Assembly (NCBI RefSeq): GCF_001565895.1
Contig: NZ_LSNE01000015.1
Coordinates: 63,204-127,203 of the forward strand
Length of the DNA stretch: 64,000 nucleotides
DNA from: Paraglaciecola hydrolytica
GTDB lineage: Bacteria; Pseudomonadota; Gammaproteobacteria; Enterobacterales; Alteromonadaceae
Direction of reading: 5' to 3'
The position numbers and the translations under genes are program-made. Position 1 is the stretch's first letter; each line of letters opens with the position of its first letter. The notes below the pieces were generated by a model. That model saw nothing but the letters and a program-made list of their open reading frames with translations. It made no database searches and was not told the DNA's origin. Below, piece after piece: positions 17,403 to 27,063 of this stretch.

Positions 17403-17930
17403 ATGAACCCTAACGTGATTGACGAACAATACCCAGGCAAAGTGGTAGGTGTGTACAACAGAGAAGCCAGCGCAAAAAAGATGGCTGAACAACTAATCAG
17501 CGAAGGTGGTTTTTTAACTGAGCAGCTAAGTGTAGTGCGGCCTGATGATGGAAATTTTGCAGGTAAATTAGAACCCGACAGCAAGGGTATCGGCCGGACT
17601 TTACTTAAATCCCATCTCATTCTAGGGAGTGCAGGTTTAGTGGTCGGTTTGTTGGTAGCAAGCCTGTTAATTATTATTGGTTCCCCTTTTGCGGCCTCAA
17701 GTCCGGTGATGATGTTATCGGCTGCAGCTATATTAGGCACTTTTTTAGGCTTGTTGGTTGCAGGCGCGATATCTTTGCGTCCGGACCATGATGGGCCGAT
17801 CAATAGTGCCCGCCACGCCAGCCATCATCATCAATGGTCGGTTGTAGTACAAACCAAAGATCATGAACAAATAGAGCAGGCTAGAAAATTAATGCAGCCT
17901 TCAGCGGTAAAACTGTCTGAATCCTTGTAA
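17403..17930 (+). CDS. Two-helix membrane protein, general-stress-protein-like
   Basis: 175 residues. The N-terminal 50 residues (VVGVYNREASAKKMAEQLISEGGF) resemble the ferredoxin-like flavodoxin-domain of general stress proteins, where short beta-alpha units read successive residues. Two glycine-rich hydrophobic segments follow (about 72-95 and 102-122), then a soluble tail with WSVVVQTKDHEQIEQARKLM. GGGAGG stands nine bases before the ATG, an unusually strong ribosome binding site. The gene is monocistronic. Function is unknown; it is probably an inner-membrane stress protein, by analogy only. Confidence 0.55.
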   Translation: MNPNVIDEQYPGKVVGVYNREASAKKMAEQLISEGGFLTEQLSVVRPDDGNFAGKLEPDSKGIGRTLLKSHLILGSAGLVVGLLVASLLIIIGSPFAASSPVMMLSAAAILGTFLGLLVAGAISLRPDHDGPINSARHASHHHQWSVVVQTKDHEQIEQARKLMQPSAVKLSESL

Positions 17931-17945
17931 CAATTCAATCTATCC

Positions 17946-17977
17946 ACGTAGAGCAGTTAGTTCGCCTACTCTACGTC
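17946..17977. terminator. Hairpin between convergent genes, possible terminator
   Basis: An eight-pair stem ACGTAGAG/CTCTACGT encloses a loop of about 16 bases between the convergent stops at 17930 and 18000. There is no T-run on either side, so termination is uncertain. Confidence 0.4.
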
Positions 17978-17999
17978 TCAGCTATCTCTTGAAATCAGT

Positions 18000-18977
18000 T
18001 TATTTAAGCGCTAATTCGCTTAATAACGGAAAGTGATCTGAACCAATGTCTGGCAAACGTTTTAAGCTAACTAACTCAAAATCATCACTGTGAAAAATAT
18101 GATCCAAGGGCCAGCGCGCAAAAGCATACTGAGCATGAAAAGTATTGTAGGCGCCACGCCCTTTGCGCGGATCCAGCAATCCGCTGACCCGTAAAAAGGC
18201 GCGAGTGGTTGGTGACCAGGCTACGTCATTTAAATCACCACTCACCAATACTGACTTTGAGTGATGAGATTTTTTCGCGGCTATTTCTCTAGCCAAACTC
18301 AGTAACTCTACATCCCGCTCAGTTGCTTCGGAATTTTCCGTGGGACTTGGTGGTGCAGGATGCAAAAAATGGCAATTGATCTGCTCACCACTGGGTAAAA
18401 TGGCCGTGCAGTGAATCGACGGCACACCTTTTTCAACTCGTTCTGCGCTAGTGATGTTTGTCAGCGGTAGACGACTAAACACATGCATACCGTATAAATT
18501 TTCAAGTGGGTAATTTACCCTGTAAGGATAGGAATCATGCAGTGGTGCAAGGGCATCTTGCCACCATTGATTAGTTTCAAGGGTTACCAAAATGTGCGGT
18601 TGCTCTTGATTAACCAAAGCAATCAATTTGTGTGCATCACGATTGCTCATCAATACGTTGGCATTCATCACCCTGACTCTGCGTTTTAAGTCAGGCGAGC
18701 GTGCTGTCTTGACGGTTTTTTTCATTAATGGCGTATAGGGTAAAATCCAATAGAGTTGATAAGCTAACGCGGCTAAGTTAATAGCAAGTAGCGCAAATTT
18801 ATAAACAATATTTTGATGGTAAAAAATACCCAGCACCACGGTATTGAGCAACAATAAAAACGCAATTTGCAAACGCGGAAATTCCCATACACGCACTACC
18901 CAATGATCACTAGGTAATAGTGGAGCTAGGGTCAGCAGCATTAACACAATACTAGTTATAACAAAGGTTGTTAACAT
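18000..18977 (-). CDS. Membrane-anchored endonuclease/exonuclease/phosphatase family protein
   Basis: 325 residues. Three N-terminal membrane segments (about 1-20, 35-52 and 60-80) are followed by an EEP fold: RVRVMNANVL, the metal-binding glutamate in ILVTLETNQWW, SGDLNDVAWSP, and the C-terminal DHIFHSDDF and GSDHFPLLSEL. The catalytic Asp/Asn/His set is intact. The domain faces the periplasm or outside if the third segment exits. Relatives hydrolyse phosphodiesters in lipids or nucleic acids; the substrate cannot be read. The start overlaps the stop of the DUF748 gene by seven bases, so the two are an operon. Confidence 0.85.
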   Translation of the reverse strand: MLTTFVITSIVLMLLTLAPLLPSDHWVVRVWEFPRLQIAFLLLLNTVVLGIFYHQNIVYKFALLAINLAALAYQLYWILPYTPLMKKTVKTARSPDLKRRVRVMNANVLMSNRDAHKLIALVNQEQPHILVTLETNQWWQDALAPLHDSYPYRVNYPLENLYGMHVFSRLPLTNITSAERVEKGVPSIHCTAILPSGEQINCHFLHPAPPSPTENSEATERDVELLSLAREIAAKKSHHSKSVLVSGDLNDVAWSPTTRAFLRVSGLLDPRKGRGAYNTFHAQYAFARWPLDHIFHSDDFELVSLKRLPDIGSDHFPLLSELALK

Positions 18978-20131
18978 GGTTTTTGACCCATTTTTAAATT
19001 AAATAGAGCGCTAAGATGTGGGTTTATTTCCCCCTCAAATACCTCACACTGAGTGGCATCGATCTTTACAATATCATCAATCTTAATTTCTAATGCCTTA
19101 AAAAATGCGTTTTTAATGATGCCGAAAATTGCTGGCCAAAGTGGCGTTTTGAGTTCATCTATGGTGCCCTCAAGAGGAACTTTAGTGCCAAGTAGATCGC
19201 TTTGACCATTTTCAAACAATTCAGCCACACCACCAGTTAATGCTTCGAACAATAGCTGAAAGGGATTGTCGCCGTCTTTAACCACATCTTCTTGCCAATC
19301 AAATACCGATAAGTCATACACCCCGCCTTTTACGTAACCTTCAACCACACCTTGGTTAGCAGCAAACTCCATGACAAAATCAACCTCCCCGGCTTCAACA
19401 TCAAAGGGGGTATAAAAGCTAATCAGATGATCAATCTTTTTCACCGGCAAACGCTGCATTTCCACATCAAAATTAAAGCTTGGTTTGTCTGCATAAGGAT
19501 CATAAGAGCCCGATAACACGATAGGCGAGACGTTTTCAATGACCGCGTCTAAACGCATATTGGTCACTAACGAACCGGAATGTTTTTTACTGTTAGTTAA
19601 ATTGGTGATGTGCCCGTTAATCTCCTGAATTTCAGTAATGTTAGTTTGTTCATTATTGATAACCGCAAATAACAAACGGCCAGCAACAATATCAATTCTA
19701 TCGATAGAAAATGGCACTAAGCGATTTGCCAACGTGATCCAGGTTTGTTCGTTTTGCACATCTTCATTGATATGCTCTTCACGTTCCGCCTTATCAGCAT
19801 AATAAAATTGTGGCTGCAAAAAGGTCATTTTGGACACAATACTGCCGTGAAATAAGGCTGACCATAAAACCGAGATATCCAACTGTTGAATTTTTATGAG
19901 TGGTTTTTGTAACTCACCATCAACTAAATAGAGTTCGATATCTTCAATTTGATAGGCGCCTCGATATAGTGCGATGTCAATATCTCCCACTTTTCCACTC
20001 AACCCAGGGGTAGTATCAATAGCGTAGTTAACCCCTTTTTTTACTGCGTAGGGTGCTGCCACACGCAACAAAACCAACAACAAGATGATGAAAAATAAGG
20101 TCAATGCACTTTTACGGTAAAATAACTGCAT
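18971..20131 (-). CDS. DUF748 (AsmA-like) domain protein
   Basis: 386 residues. One N-terminal membrane helix (about 9-27) is followed by a long repeating beta structure typical of DUF748/AsmA-like proteins: GLSGKVGDIDIALYRGAYQIEDIEL, a duplicated middle, and a C-terminal amphipathic part (DELKTPLWPAIFGIIKNAFFKAL). Proteins of this kind lie in the periplasm and in several cases help move phospholipids or assist outer membrane assembly. Being directly upstream of and overlapping an EEP phosphodiesterase gene suggests a shared role at the envelope. That link is inference. Confidence 0.8.
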   Translation of the reverse strand: MQLFYRKSALTLFFIILLLVLLRVAAPYAVKKGVNYAIDTTPGLSGKVGDIDIALYRGAYQIEDIELYLVDGELQKPLIKIQQLDISVLWSALFHGSIVSKMTFLQPQFYYADKAEREEHINEDVQNEQTWITLANRLVPFSIDRIDIVAGRLLFAVINNEQTNITEIQEINGHITNLTNSKKHSGSLVTNMRLDAVIENVSPIVLSGSYDPYADKPSFNFDVEMQRLPVKKIDHLISFYTPFDVEAGEVDFVMEFAANQGVVEGYVKGGVYDLSVFDWQEDVVKDGDNPFQLLFEALTGGVAELFENGQSDLLGTKVPLEGTIDELKTPLWPAIFGIIKNAFFKALEIKIDDIVKIDATQCEVFEGEINPHLSALFNLKMGQKPC

Positions 20132-20785
20132 AGATTATCTCCCTTAAAACTAAAGCCTTTGTTTTAGGCTCATTCGTTTTCCGACGTTTGTTAGAAATGA
20201 TGAAAGCTAAATAACAAGCATATATTTCACAGCCATTTGTAAAATATCCTACTCCCAATTAGGCGCCCCTCTTAAATAAGGTTAACGTTTTTACCTCACT
20301 TAATACTCAAAATTTTGAATTAAATAATATGTTAAATCCCACTGACACTGGCGTTTTATCCGCTTTGTTATCGATTTTATGTAACTCTTTTTTAGTTAAT
20401 AAAATCATTCATGTTGTTATATGAATTTGCGCCATTCTAGTTTAAGTAGGGTTTTTATAACTTAGTCAGTAGCTAGCTATGCCATTTTTATGCCGCCTAC
20501 TTTCAGCGGATAGAAACAACTCACTGATGCGCAAATAATCTCGACTCATGTATCAAATCGACAAAAAATAACTGATTAGCTTTATAAACGCTTATCTCCT
20601 CGCTATTTTGGTCGATAAAACTTTTACATCATCGCTCCAATTTACCGCGTATTTTGCTGTGCCCATGTCACACACAGTAAACGCCATTAAAAAGAGCAAT
20701 TAAATGTGTATTTATTTGAATTAAATACTATTTTTGTAGAACGCCTTAGGTAGCGGCTTAATTACATCACTCACAGGGTATTTGA
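20132..20785. other. Long intergenic region before chemoreceptor gene
   Basis: About 650 AT-rich bases between the DUF748 gene (divergent) and the chemoreceptor gene. It must contain both promoters. A 31-codon ATG frame near 20,328 has no recognisable family. I see no strong hairpin and no supported gene. Confidence 0.5.
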
Positions 20786-22423
20786 ATGTTAAATTCCACA
20801 TCAGTTAAAACCAGATTAGGCGTTATGGCGATACTCCCTGGCGTATTTTTTGCGGTAATGGCCATTTTAGTAAACTCCATAATGAAAACCCAAAACCAAG
20901 GCATCGAAAGCTTGTATGCTGACAGAGTGGTGCCACTGAAACAAATCAAACTGGTGTCTGATAATTACGCGGTTAGCATTGTGGACTTATTGCATAAATA
21001 CCGGGCAGGCATGCTCAGTGACTCACAAGTGCTGAATCGTATTAAGCAGTCAGAAAACATCGCCGATGAACAATGGGATGCCTACATTAATACCAAATTA
21101 ACTGAGCGCGAAAGTGACTTAGTTAATAAAACCAAACGCAACTTACCCGCCGTGCAAAAACTGATCGAAAAATACAAAAAGATGATCAACGAGGGCACGC
21201 TGGTTTCTTATCCTGCCAATACTTTTAATGCCGAACTTTACGAGGTCTTTGATCAACTGAGTCAAAGTTATGAAGCCCTGATCGACTTGCAACAGGATGA
21301 GTCTTTATCGTTTCGTGATGCATCTCATGAAAAATTTGTAAGTACTGAAAGAGCACTCATTATTGCTTCAATTCTGGTTTTGATACTGATGTTCTCCATT
21401 GCATTTTTGATTTATCGCTCTATTCAAAGGCCATTAAATAAACTGCAAAACACGATTACTGACATTGCTGAAAAAGCGAATCTAACCTTGCGTGCAGAAG
21501 TCGAAGGTGATGATGAATTTGCCAAAACCGCTGAGAGTTTTAATCTTATGCTGGATCGTATTCATACCCTTGTAATGAACGTATCCGAAGCAACCTTAAC
21601 CTTGGCCTCGGCCGCAGAAGAAATGCAGACTATCAGTACTCAGGTTGCCACCACGGCGAATGAGCAAGAATTGCAAAACACCATGATAGCCACCGCGATT
21701 ACCGAAATGAGTTCAGCCATTCAAGAGGTGGCTAATAGCGCGCTAAAAACCTCAACCCGCGCCACCGATGCTGACAAACAAGCCGTGCTCGGTCAGGCGA
21801 AAGTGAAACAAAATATCCAATCTATTACTGATTTATCCAAAACGGTTGATAGCACCACAGAAGTCATTCAAAAATTACATGATCAAGCCAACGAAATTAA
21901 CCAAGTGGTACAGTTAATTAAGGGCGTAGCAGAACAAACCAATTTATTAGCATTGAATGCGGCTATTGAGGCTGCTCGCGCAGGAGATTCTGGCCGAGGG
22001 TTTGCGGTTGTGGCGGATGAAGTAAGGCAATTGGCGCACAATACCCAAAAAGCCACTGAATCCATCAGTGAAATGATCGGAAGATTGCAAAACTCGGCTA
22101 AACAATCGGTAGATTCAATGAGTAAAGCACAAGAGCGTGCCAACGAAAGTGTAGATCATGCCAAAGACTCATCCATTGTGTTACAGGAAATCATTACCGC
22201 CATGTCTGAAATTGCGAATATGAACACCCAAGTATCAGTTGCGACTGAAGAACAAACCATGGTGGCCAGCGAGATCAGTAAAAACGTTAACGAGTTTAGT
22301 ATTAGCATTGCTGTGGTAAACGAAAGCTCCCAGCAAAATGCCATCGCCAGCGGAGAATTAACCCAATTAGCGGATAAATTACAAAAACAAATCTCGATCT
22401 TTAAAATTAACAAAAAATACTAA
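20786..22423 (+). CDS. Methyl-accepting chemotaxis protein
   Basis: 545 residues with the classic layout: membrane helix about 11-31, a periplasmic four-helix-bundle sensor of about 155 residues (4HB_MCP-like, with [24 protein letters not shown]), a second membrane helix about 190-210, a HAMP domain ([17 protein letters not shown]), then the cytoplasmic signalling coiled coil with the highly conserved tip [18 protein letters not shown] near residue 380-400 and the following [15 protein letters not shown]. It should couple CheW/CheA to the flagellar motor. The ligand is unknown; no chemotaxis gene is adjacent. It lacks the terminal CheR/CheB-tether pentapeptide. Confidence 0.92.
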   Translation: MLNSTSVKTRLGVMAILPGVFFAVMAILVNSIMKTQNQGIESLYADRVVPLKQIKLVSDNYAVSIVDLLHKYRAGMLSDSQVLNRIKQSENIADEQWDAYINTKLTERESDLVNKTKRNLPAVQKLIEKYKKMINEGTLVSYPANTFNAELYEVFDQLSQSYEALIDLQQDESLSFRDASHEKFVSTERALIIASILVLILMFSIAFLIYRSIQRPLNKLQNTITDIAEKANLTLRAEVEGDDEFAKTAESFNLMLDRIHTLVMNVSEATLTLASAAEEMQTISTQVATTANEQELQNTMIATAITEMSSAIQEVANSALKTSTRATDADKQAVLGQAKVKQNIQSITDLSKTVDSTTEVIQKLHDQANEINQVVQLIKGVAEQTNLLALNAAIEAARAGDSGRGFAVVADEVRQLAHNTQKATESISEMIGRLQNSAKQSVDSMSKAQERANESVDHAKDSSIVLQEIITAMSEIANMNTQVSVATEEQTMVASEISKNVNEFSISIAVVNESSQQNAIASGELTQLADKLQKQISIFKINKKY

Positions 22424-22631
22424 TAGCGCTCAAGGTAAGCAAAAAGTCTTCTAACTTGGTGGCCATTTCTCGCTCGGGCGCATGTTCAATTTCTACCCGC
22501 AAGTATTCTGAGTTTTCAATTAATAACTCAAAATTTTCGAGGTATTTAATCCCTCCCCACGCCAACTTAGACGAGTTAGAACGGGTGCAAGCGGCAAAAC
22601 CTCTTTGATCGATTAAGGCCCCCCCAAGCCC
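22407..22631 (-). pseudogene. C-terminal remnant of an unidentified gene
   Basis: Downstream of an in-frame TAG at 22632-22634, one minus-strand frame stays open for about 75 codons and reads like real protein: ALIDQRGFAACTRSNSSK, LAWGGIKYLENFELLIENSE, YLRVEIEHAPEREMATKLED. There is no start codon with a ribosome binding site after the TAG, and the frame runs into the 3' end of the chemoreceptor gene. Codon usage and composition look coding. I do not recognise the family. It is probably the tail of a gene whose 5' part was lost or scrambled; it could also be a short live gene with an unusual start. Confidence 0.4.
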
Positions 22632-22688
22632 CTACCGCACCATTCTACCACCACCGAAAATCCATACATTGAAGGTGTGTATAATACC

Positions 22689-22713
22689 AACTCCATTAAA
22701 TAAGGAGTTTTTT
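22689..22713 (+). terminator. Possible intrinsic terminator
   Basis: The stem AACTCC/GGAGTT with a loop of about nine bases runs into six T residues. It lies about 270 bases after the chemoreceptor stop and could end that transcript or a lost gene's. Confidence 0.55.
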
Positions 22714-22932
22714 GAGATTGCTGGTTCTAAGTGAGCCCACAGTTGTCCTGAACAATTAACTTCAACTTTATTAAGGGTTACTTTAGCGCTGTCTACATGG
22801 AAAAGTAGCGGAATCACTGATTACCAATAACAGATCACACTTTTTTGCTCTGGCCTTTTCCAAAAAATTCAAAGATGTGCAAACAATACAATTCGGCTAC
22901 CATGACAACTCTACATCGCTTCAGGAAAAAAC

Positions 22933-24213
22933 ATGAATTTACTTAGTCTTATTTTACTCAGTTGCGTGATATTGAGCGGCTTATCAACGGCCCATGCCAA
23001 TCAATCAGGCAGTATTATTCGGGCTGCCCAGATGCTCGATATAAAAAGCGGCAAATTGATCTCACCTGCCGTATTAGTAGTACAGGATGGCAAAATAACT
23101 GCAATAAACCCAACCAGCCTACCTACAGGTTTAGCCACCTATGATCTTGGAGATAAGGTGCTATTGCCCGGCTTTATTGATATGCACACTCACCTCACCC
23201 AAGACTTTTTTAATGGTAATCATTGGGAAACCGAAGCGGTTAACGAAACGCCTGCTGACTGGGCCTTACATGGCGTGGAGTTTGGTAAAAATATGCTTTT
23301 GGCAGGTTTTACTTCGGTCAGGGATGCAGGCGCGTGGCCGGGATTTCCTGATGTCGCTTTAATGCGAGCCATTGAGCGGGGTGCGGTGGTTGGTCCTCGA
23401 GTATTTCCTGCTGGGCATTATATTTCTATCACCGGAGGTCATTGTGATGTAACGGGTTTCGCTCCCGGCATAATGGAATTAGGCCCTAAACAGGGCATTG
23501 CCGATGGCAAAGACGAAATCCTCAAGGCTATTCGTTATCAGGCCAAACACGGAGTAAAAGTCATTAAAGTCTGCGCCACTGCCGGAGTTTTTTCCAAAGG
23601 CTTTAGCCCCGGAGCTCAACAATATTCTGATGAAGAATTAAATACCATAGTGCAAGAAGCCTCACGCCATGGTTTGAAAGTGATGGCACATGCCCATGGT
23701 AGCGAAGGTATCATGGCCGCGGTTAAAGCTGGCGTTGCCTCTATCGAACATGGCTCGATGTTAACCCCAGAAATAATCAAAGAAATGAAAAAACGCGGTA
23801 CCTATTATATTCCTACTATTCATCTTGCAGATGTACCATTGCCCCCCGAAACACCACAATGGACAGTAGACAAATCAAACTTCCTCGCCCCTTATGTGGA
23901 ACGCAGTTTTAAAATGGCTTTGGATGCCGGTATCAATATCGCCTTAGGCAGTGATGCAGGTGTGATGGCACACGCCGATGCGAGATTTGAATTTAATGCC
24001 ATGGTCAAGCGTGGTATGAGTGAACTACAAGCGCTGCAAGCGGGCACCATCAAAGCCACCGAGCTACTAGGTGTGAGTGATAGAGGTGAATTGAAGGTCG
24101 GCATGTTAGCGGATATTGTAGCGGTTAAGGGCAATCCACTTAAGGATATTCAGGTGGTGGAGAATGTGACATTTGTGATGAAAAATGGTGAAGTTTATAA
24201 ACATCTACAATAA
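22933..24213 (+). CDS. Secreted amidohydrolase (imidazolonepropionase/Xaa-Pro dipeptidase-like)
   Basis: 426 residues. A signal peptide (about 23 residues, cleavage near AHANQ) precedes a binuclear metal amidohydrolase barrel. Metal ligands visible are the HTH pair in DMHTHLTQ (about 84-86), a carboxylated-lysine candidate in VIKVCATAG near 210, the histidines of MAHAHGS (about 252) and IEHGS (about 273), and Asp in GSDAG near 340. The composite beta-sandwich is formed by the first 60 and last 50 residues. Relatives hydrolyse N-acyl amino acids or proline dipeptides. The exact substrate is unknown. It has a good AGGA site and is monocistronic. Confidence 0.85.
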   Translation: MNLLSLILLSCVILSGLSTAHANQSGSIIRAAQMLDIKSGKLISPAVLVVQDGKITAINPTSLPTGLATYDLGDKVLLPGFIDMHTHLTQDFFNGNHWETEAVNETPADWALHGVEFGKNMLLAGFTSVRDAGAWPGFPDVALMRAIERGAVVGPRVFPAGHYISITGGHCDVTGFAPGIMELGPKQGIADGKDEILKAIRYQAKHGVKVIKVCATAGVFSKGFSPGAQQYSDEELNTIVQEASRHGLKVMAHAHGSEGIMAAVKAGVASIEHGSMLTPEIIKEMKKRGTYYIPTIHLADVPLPPETPQWTVDKSNFLAPYVERSFKMALDAGINIALGSDAGVMAHADARFEFNAMVKRGMSELQALQAGTIKATELLGVSDRGELKVGMLADIVAVKGNPLKDIQVVENVTFVMKNGEVYKHLQ

Positions 24214-24355
24214 CCACTCAGTACACAAACAACGGGGTTTAGCTAACATTGTTAGTTGACCGACTAAGGCCTTCGTGATCCAATAGGCGGCTCTCAGCAG
24301 ACAGTCGCCCAATCTTAATTTGCGACGTTTTTATAAAAATGACACAGGACTGACC

Positions 24356-25009
24356 ATGTTAACACCCACCCAACTAGCCACTATGCTTAAGCTGCAAGAC
24401 GGCATGAATTGCAAAGTAAACCCAAGCTGGTTAACCGCCGGTTATGCGTATTTACGCGCCGCCATGATTGAGTCCGTTGAAGGTATCGAACATCACGGTT
24501 GGAAATGGTGGAAGGCCCAGCACAAAGACCTACCCCAATTACAAATGGAGTTAGTCGATATTTGGCACTTTGCCCTTTCGCACATCATCATTGAATATTC
24601 TGGTGATATTCAACAATCGGCGCGCACTATAGCCGAACAACTCGCTTCACAGCGCAGCAAAGTCACTTTTGACGGTCTTGATTATCACTTTAACACCCTG
24701 GATATATTAGATAATCTCGAATTAATGGCCGGACTCTGTGCCGCTAAACGTTTTGATGTGCCCTTGTTTATTAAAATTGTTGAACAGGCAGAGATGAATT
24801 CTGACGAGCTCTATCGGCAGTTTGTAGGCAAAAACGTATTGAATTTTTTCCGTCAAGACCATGGTTACAAAGATGGTACTTATATCAAAGTCTGGCACGG
24901 CCGCGAAGATAATGAGCACTTGGTTGATGTACTCAACTCACTGGATATCAGCCTGAGTGACTATAGCGATCAAGTGTATGTAGGTTTGCAACAACGCTAT
25001 CCACGTTAA
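24356..25009 (+). CDS. Dimeric dUTPase-like (all-alpha NTP pyrophosphatase) protein
   Basis: 217 residues, all alpha. Motifs of the dimeric dUTPase/MazG fold are present: the helix ending with ESVEGIEHHGWKWWKAQHKD, the metal-binding MELVDIWHFAL, and the basic GKNVLNFFRQDHGYKDGTYIKVW near the C-terminus. It should hydrolyse dUTP (or related dNTPs) to dUMP and pyrophosphate, keeping uracil out of DNA. The ATG at 24356 has an AGGA six bases upstream; a TTG 12 codons earlier is less likely. No neighbouring gene explains it; this type is found in marine gammaproteobacteria besides the trimeric Dut. Confidence 0.85.
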   Translation: MLTPTQLATMLKLQDGMNCKVNPSWLTAGYAYLRAAMIESVEGIEHHGWKWWKAQHKDLPQLQMELVDIWHFALSHIIIEYSGDIQQSARTIAEQLASQRSKVTFDGLDYHFNTLDILDNLELMAGLCAAKRFDVPLFIKIVEQAEMNSDELYRQFVGKNVLNFFRQDHGYKDGTYIKVWHGREDNEHLVDVLNSLDISLSDYSDQVYVGLQQRYPR

Positions 25010-25397
25010 GCCAGATTGCAGCAATTAACCTTATTTTGTTGCTAAAATTAACTAACTAATCATCAAGTGCAAAACCAATAAGGGTTTTGCACTTGATAGC
25101 GCAAAACATCTCCCTCTTTCTTTAGTTTTTAATAGGCCATGTTGACCTTTGCTGTATATTGATATATCAAAGAACAATGCAGCCTTAAATAAAAAAATTT
25201 AACCTCACTATTTTTAGCTAATTAGCTTTTCAGTAACGTTGATTCAGGTTAGATTAAAAACCTTACTTTATTAGTGGTTAAGTAAACGTTGAACAAATTG
25301 ATAATTACTGGAAGCGAATTGTCATAGGGGTTTTATATCGTTTAGGTGTGCCATTAAAAGGCAATAGTCGCAGTATTAACTAAGATGGACGTAATTT
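25010..25397. other. Intergenic region with a long inverted repeat
   Basis: Besides the perfect inverted repeat at 25062-25097 described separately, I see only AT-rich sequence that must carry the promoter of the receiver-TPR gene. No small gene is supported. Confidence 0.5.
25062..25097. repeat. Perfect 15-bp inverted repeat
   Basis: ATCAAGTGCAAAACC (25062-25076) and its exact reverse complement (25083-25097) enclose a six-base loop. In RNA this is a very stable hairpin, but there is no T-run on either side, so it is not a standard terminator. It could stabilise the 3' end of the upstream dUTPase-like mRNA, or be an operator or repeat unit. Confidence 0.75.
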
Positions 25398-27056
25398 TTG
25401 CTAGCAATTCCTGATAAAAAAGCCTTACAAGAATTTAATGTACTTATCATCGACGAACAGTCATTTGCTCACGATGTGATCAAATCAGCCTTAAAAGATT
25501 TAGGTGTCGATAACGTTAAAAGTGCGCAAAATGCTTTTTATGCCTTAAGTCTATGTGAAACTATTTCATTCGATATGGTCCTGATTGCCTTTGATGTAAA
25601 AAGTGATAAAGACGGATTCAACTTACTCGAAGAGATGAAGTTCAAAGGTTTTATCACTAAAACCACTATCGTTATTTTTCTTAGCTCTAATACTTCAGCG
25701 GATTTGGTCAATTGCGTGGTTGAACTGCAGCCCAACGATTTTTGGGTCAAACCTTTGGATAAATCCAAAGTCGAAAAACGCATACGGCACATCCTCGATT
25801 TTGAGCAAAAACTGCACAAATTGCATTACTGTTTTGATCAGGAAAAATATAACACTGCGATTTATTTAGCTCAGCGCCATTTAGCCGATCAGAGTTTGAA
25901 AAACTATCATCCGCAAATCAACCGACTAATGGGTAAGTCATTATTTTTAATGCATGAATACACCGAGGCCGAAACTTTTTATCGGTATCTCAGTGAAATG
26001 TACAAGTTTGCGTGGGTTTATGTGGAATTAGCCAGAACCTTATTCAGCTTACAAAAAAATACCGAAGCCATGACATTGATTGATACTTTACTGAAACGGG
26101 ATGACGCAAGATTTAGTGCCTTTGATTTATTAGCAGAACATTACATTGCCAACGAAAATTTTGCTAAAGCCTACGAGATTATTAAACAGGCCTGCGAATT
26201 AGCCCCACGTAATATTGAGCGTAATAAAAAATGTTGGAACCTAGCGCGCCTGAATCATGATCGCATGGGTCAATATACAGCCACCAGAAACATGGCCAAA
26301 TACGCTAAAAACTCCATTCATGATTCACCTGAACTGACGTTAAATATCATCAGAGCCGGTTTAGATCTGGCCACCGCATTAACCGGCCAAGATGCCCAAA
26401 CCATGGTCAGTAAAATTGAAAAAGATATTGTTGCACTCGAAAGTAATAAACCACAAATGCAGGCGTTTAATAGCCAAATAAATATTATTCGTGCTCGTTT
26501 ATGTAATCTAAAACAGGATAAAAAAGGCGCTGAAAACTTGATGAAGGACAAGTTAAAAGACCAAACTAATGGCTCTTTTGAAGATAATCTGGATAAAATG
26601 AAGGTCTATCACGAGTTGGGAGAGCGGGAACAGTCTATTGCTTTACTCGAACAGATGAATATCGATAAGTTAGGCCATTCATTTACCGCCAAAGTCCTCT
26701 CGCAATATTTGGAGCAAGAAACTGTCGAAAGGAAAGAAATTCAGTTCAGCCCTAAAGAACTCATTGAAATGGCTTCGGCACATTACAAAGGCCGGCGTTA
26801 CACACCGGCCTATGAGCTATTATCGCAGGCCTTAACCCTATCACCCAAAAATGCCCACATCATGTTATCTATTGTCAAAGTGTTGGTTTTTATCGCTGAA
26901 CTAGAAGGGCTCGATGAGGAACAACAAAACACTAAAGATGCCTGCGCAAATCTACTGAAAACCAGCAACTTATCTGACTTACATCGTGACGAGTTAAACA
27001 ATTATTTGTTACGGATCCAAGCCACGGCACCACTCAGTAAAATCGTCAGCCATTGA
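25398..27056 (+). CDS. Receiver-domain protein with TPR repeats
   Basis: 552 residues. Residues 14-130 form a response-regulator receiver domain (VLIIDEQSFAHDVIKSALKD start with acidic pair, DFWVKPLDK with the conserved lysine near 117). The rest is helical, with TPR-like repeats such as FYRYLSEMYKFAWVYVELAR and AHYKGRRYTPAYELLSQAL. The phosphorylation loop reads LIAFDVKSDKDGF: the Asp is there, but the loop is one residue shorter than usual. There is no DNA-binding output, so it probably acts by protein contacts. A TTG start is used because no ATG or GTG fits. Converges with the TrmH gene. Confidence 0.82.
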   Translation: MLAIPDKKALQEFNVLIIDEQSFAHDVIKSALKDLGVDNVKSAQNAFYALSLCETISFDMVLIAFDVKSDKDGFNLLEEMKFKGFITKTTIVIFLSSNTSADLVNCVVELQPNDFWVKPLDKSKVEKRIRHILDFEQKLHKLHYCFDQEKYNTAIYLAQRHLADQSLKNYHPQINRLMGKSLFLMHEYTEAETFYRYLSEMYKFAWVYVELARTLFSLQKNTEAMTLIDTLLKRDDARFSAFDLLAEHYIANENFAKAYEIIKQACELAPRNIERNKKCWNLARLNHDRMGQYTATRNMAKYAKNSIHDSPELTLNIIRAGLDLATALTGQDAQTMVSKIEKDIVALESNKPQMQAFNSQINIIRARLCNLKQDKKGAENLMKDKLKDQTNGSFEDNLDKMKVYHELGEREQSIALLEQMNIDKLGHSFTAKVLSQYLEQETVERKEIQFSPKELIEMASAHYKGRRYTPAYELLSQALTLSPKNAHIMLSIVKVLVFIAELEGLDEEQQNTKDACANLLKTSNLSDLHRDELNNYLLRIQATAPLSKIVSH

Positions 27057-27063
27057 GTTAATA

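Noticed and set aside
22632..22817. 61-codon frame upstream of the unidentified remnant
   Set aside because: It overlaps a terminator-like hairpin and its protein looks unnatural; only the part after the TAG reads as coding.
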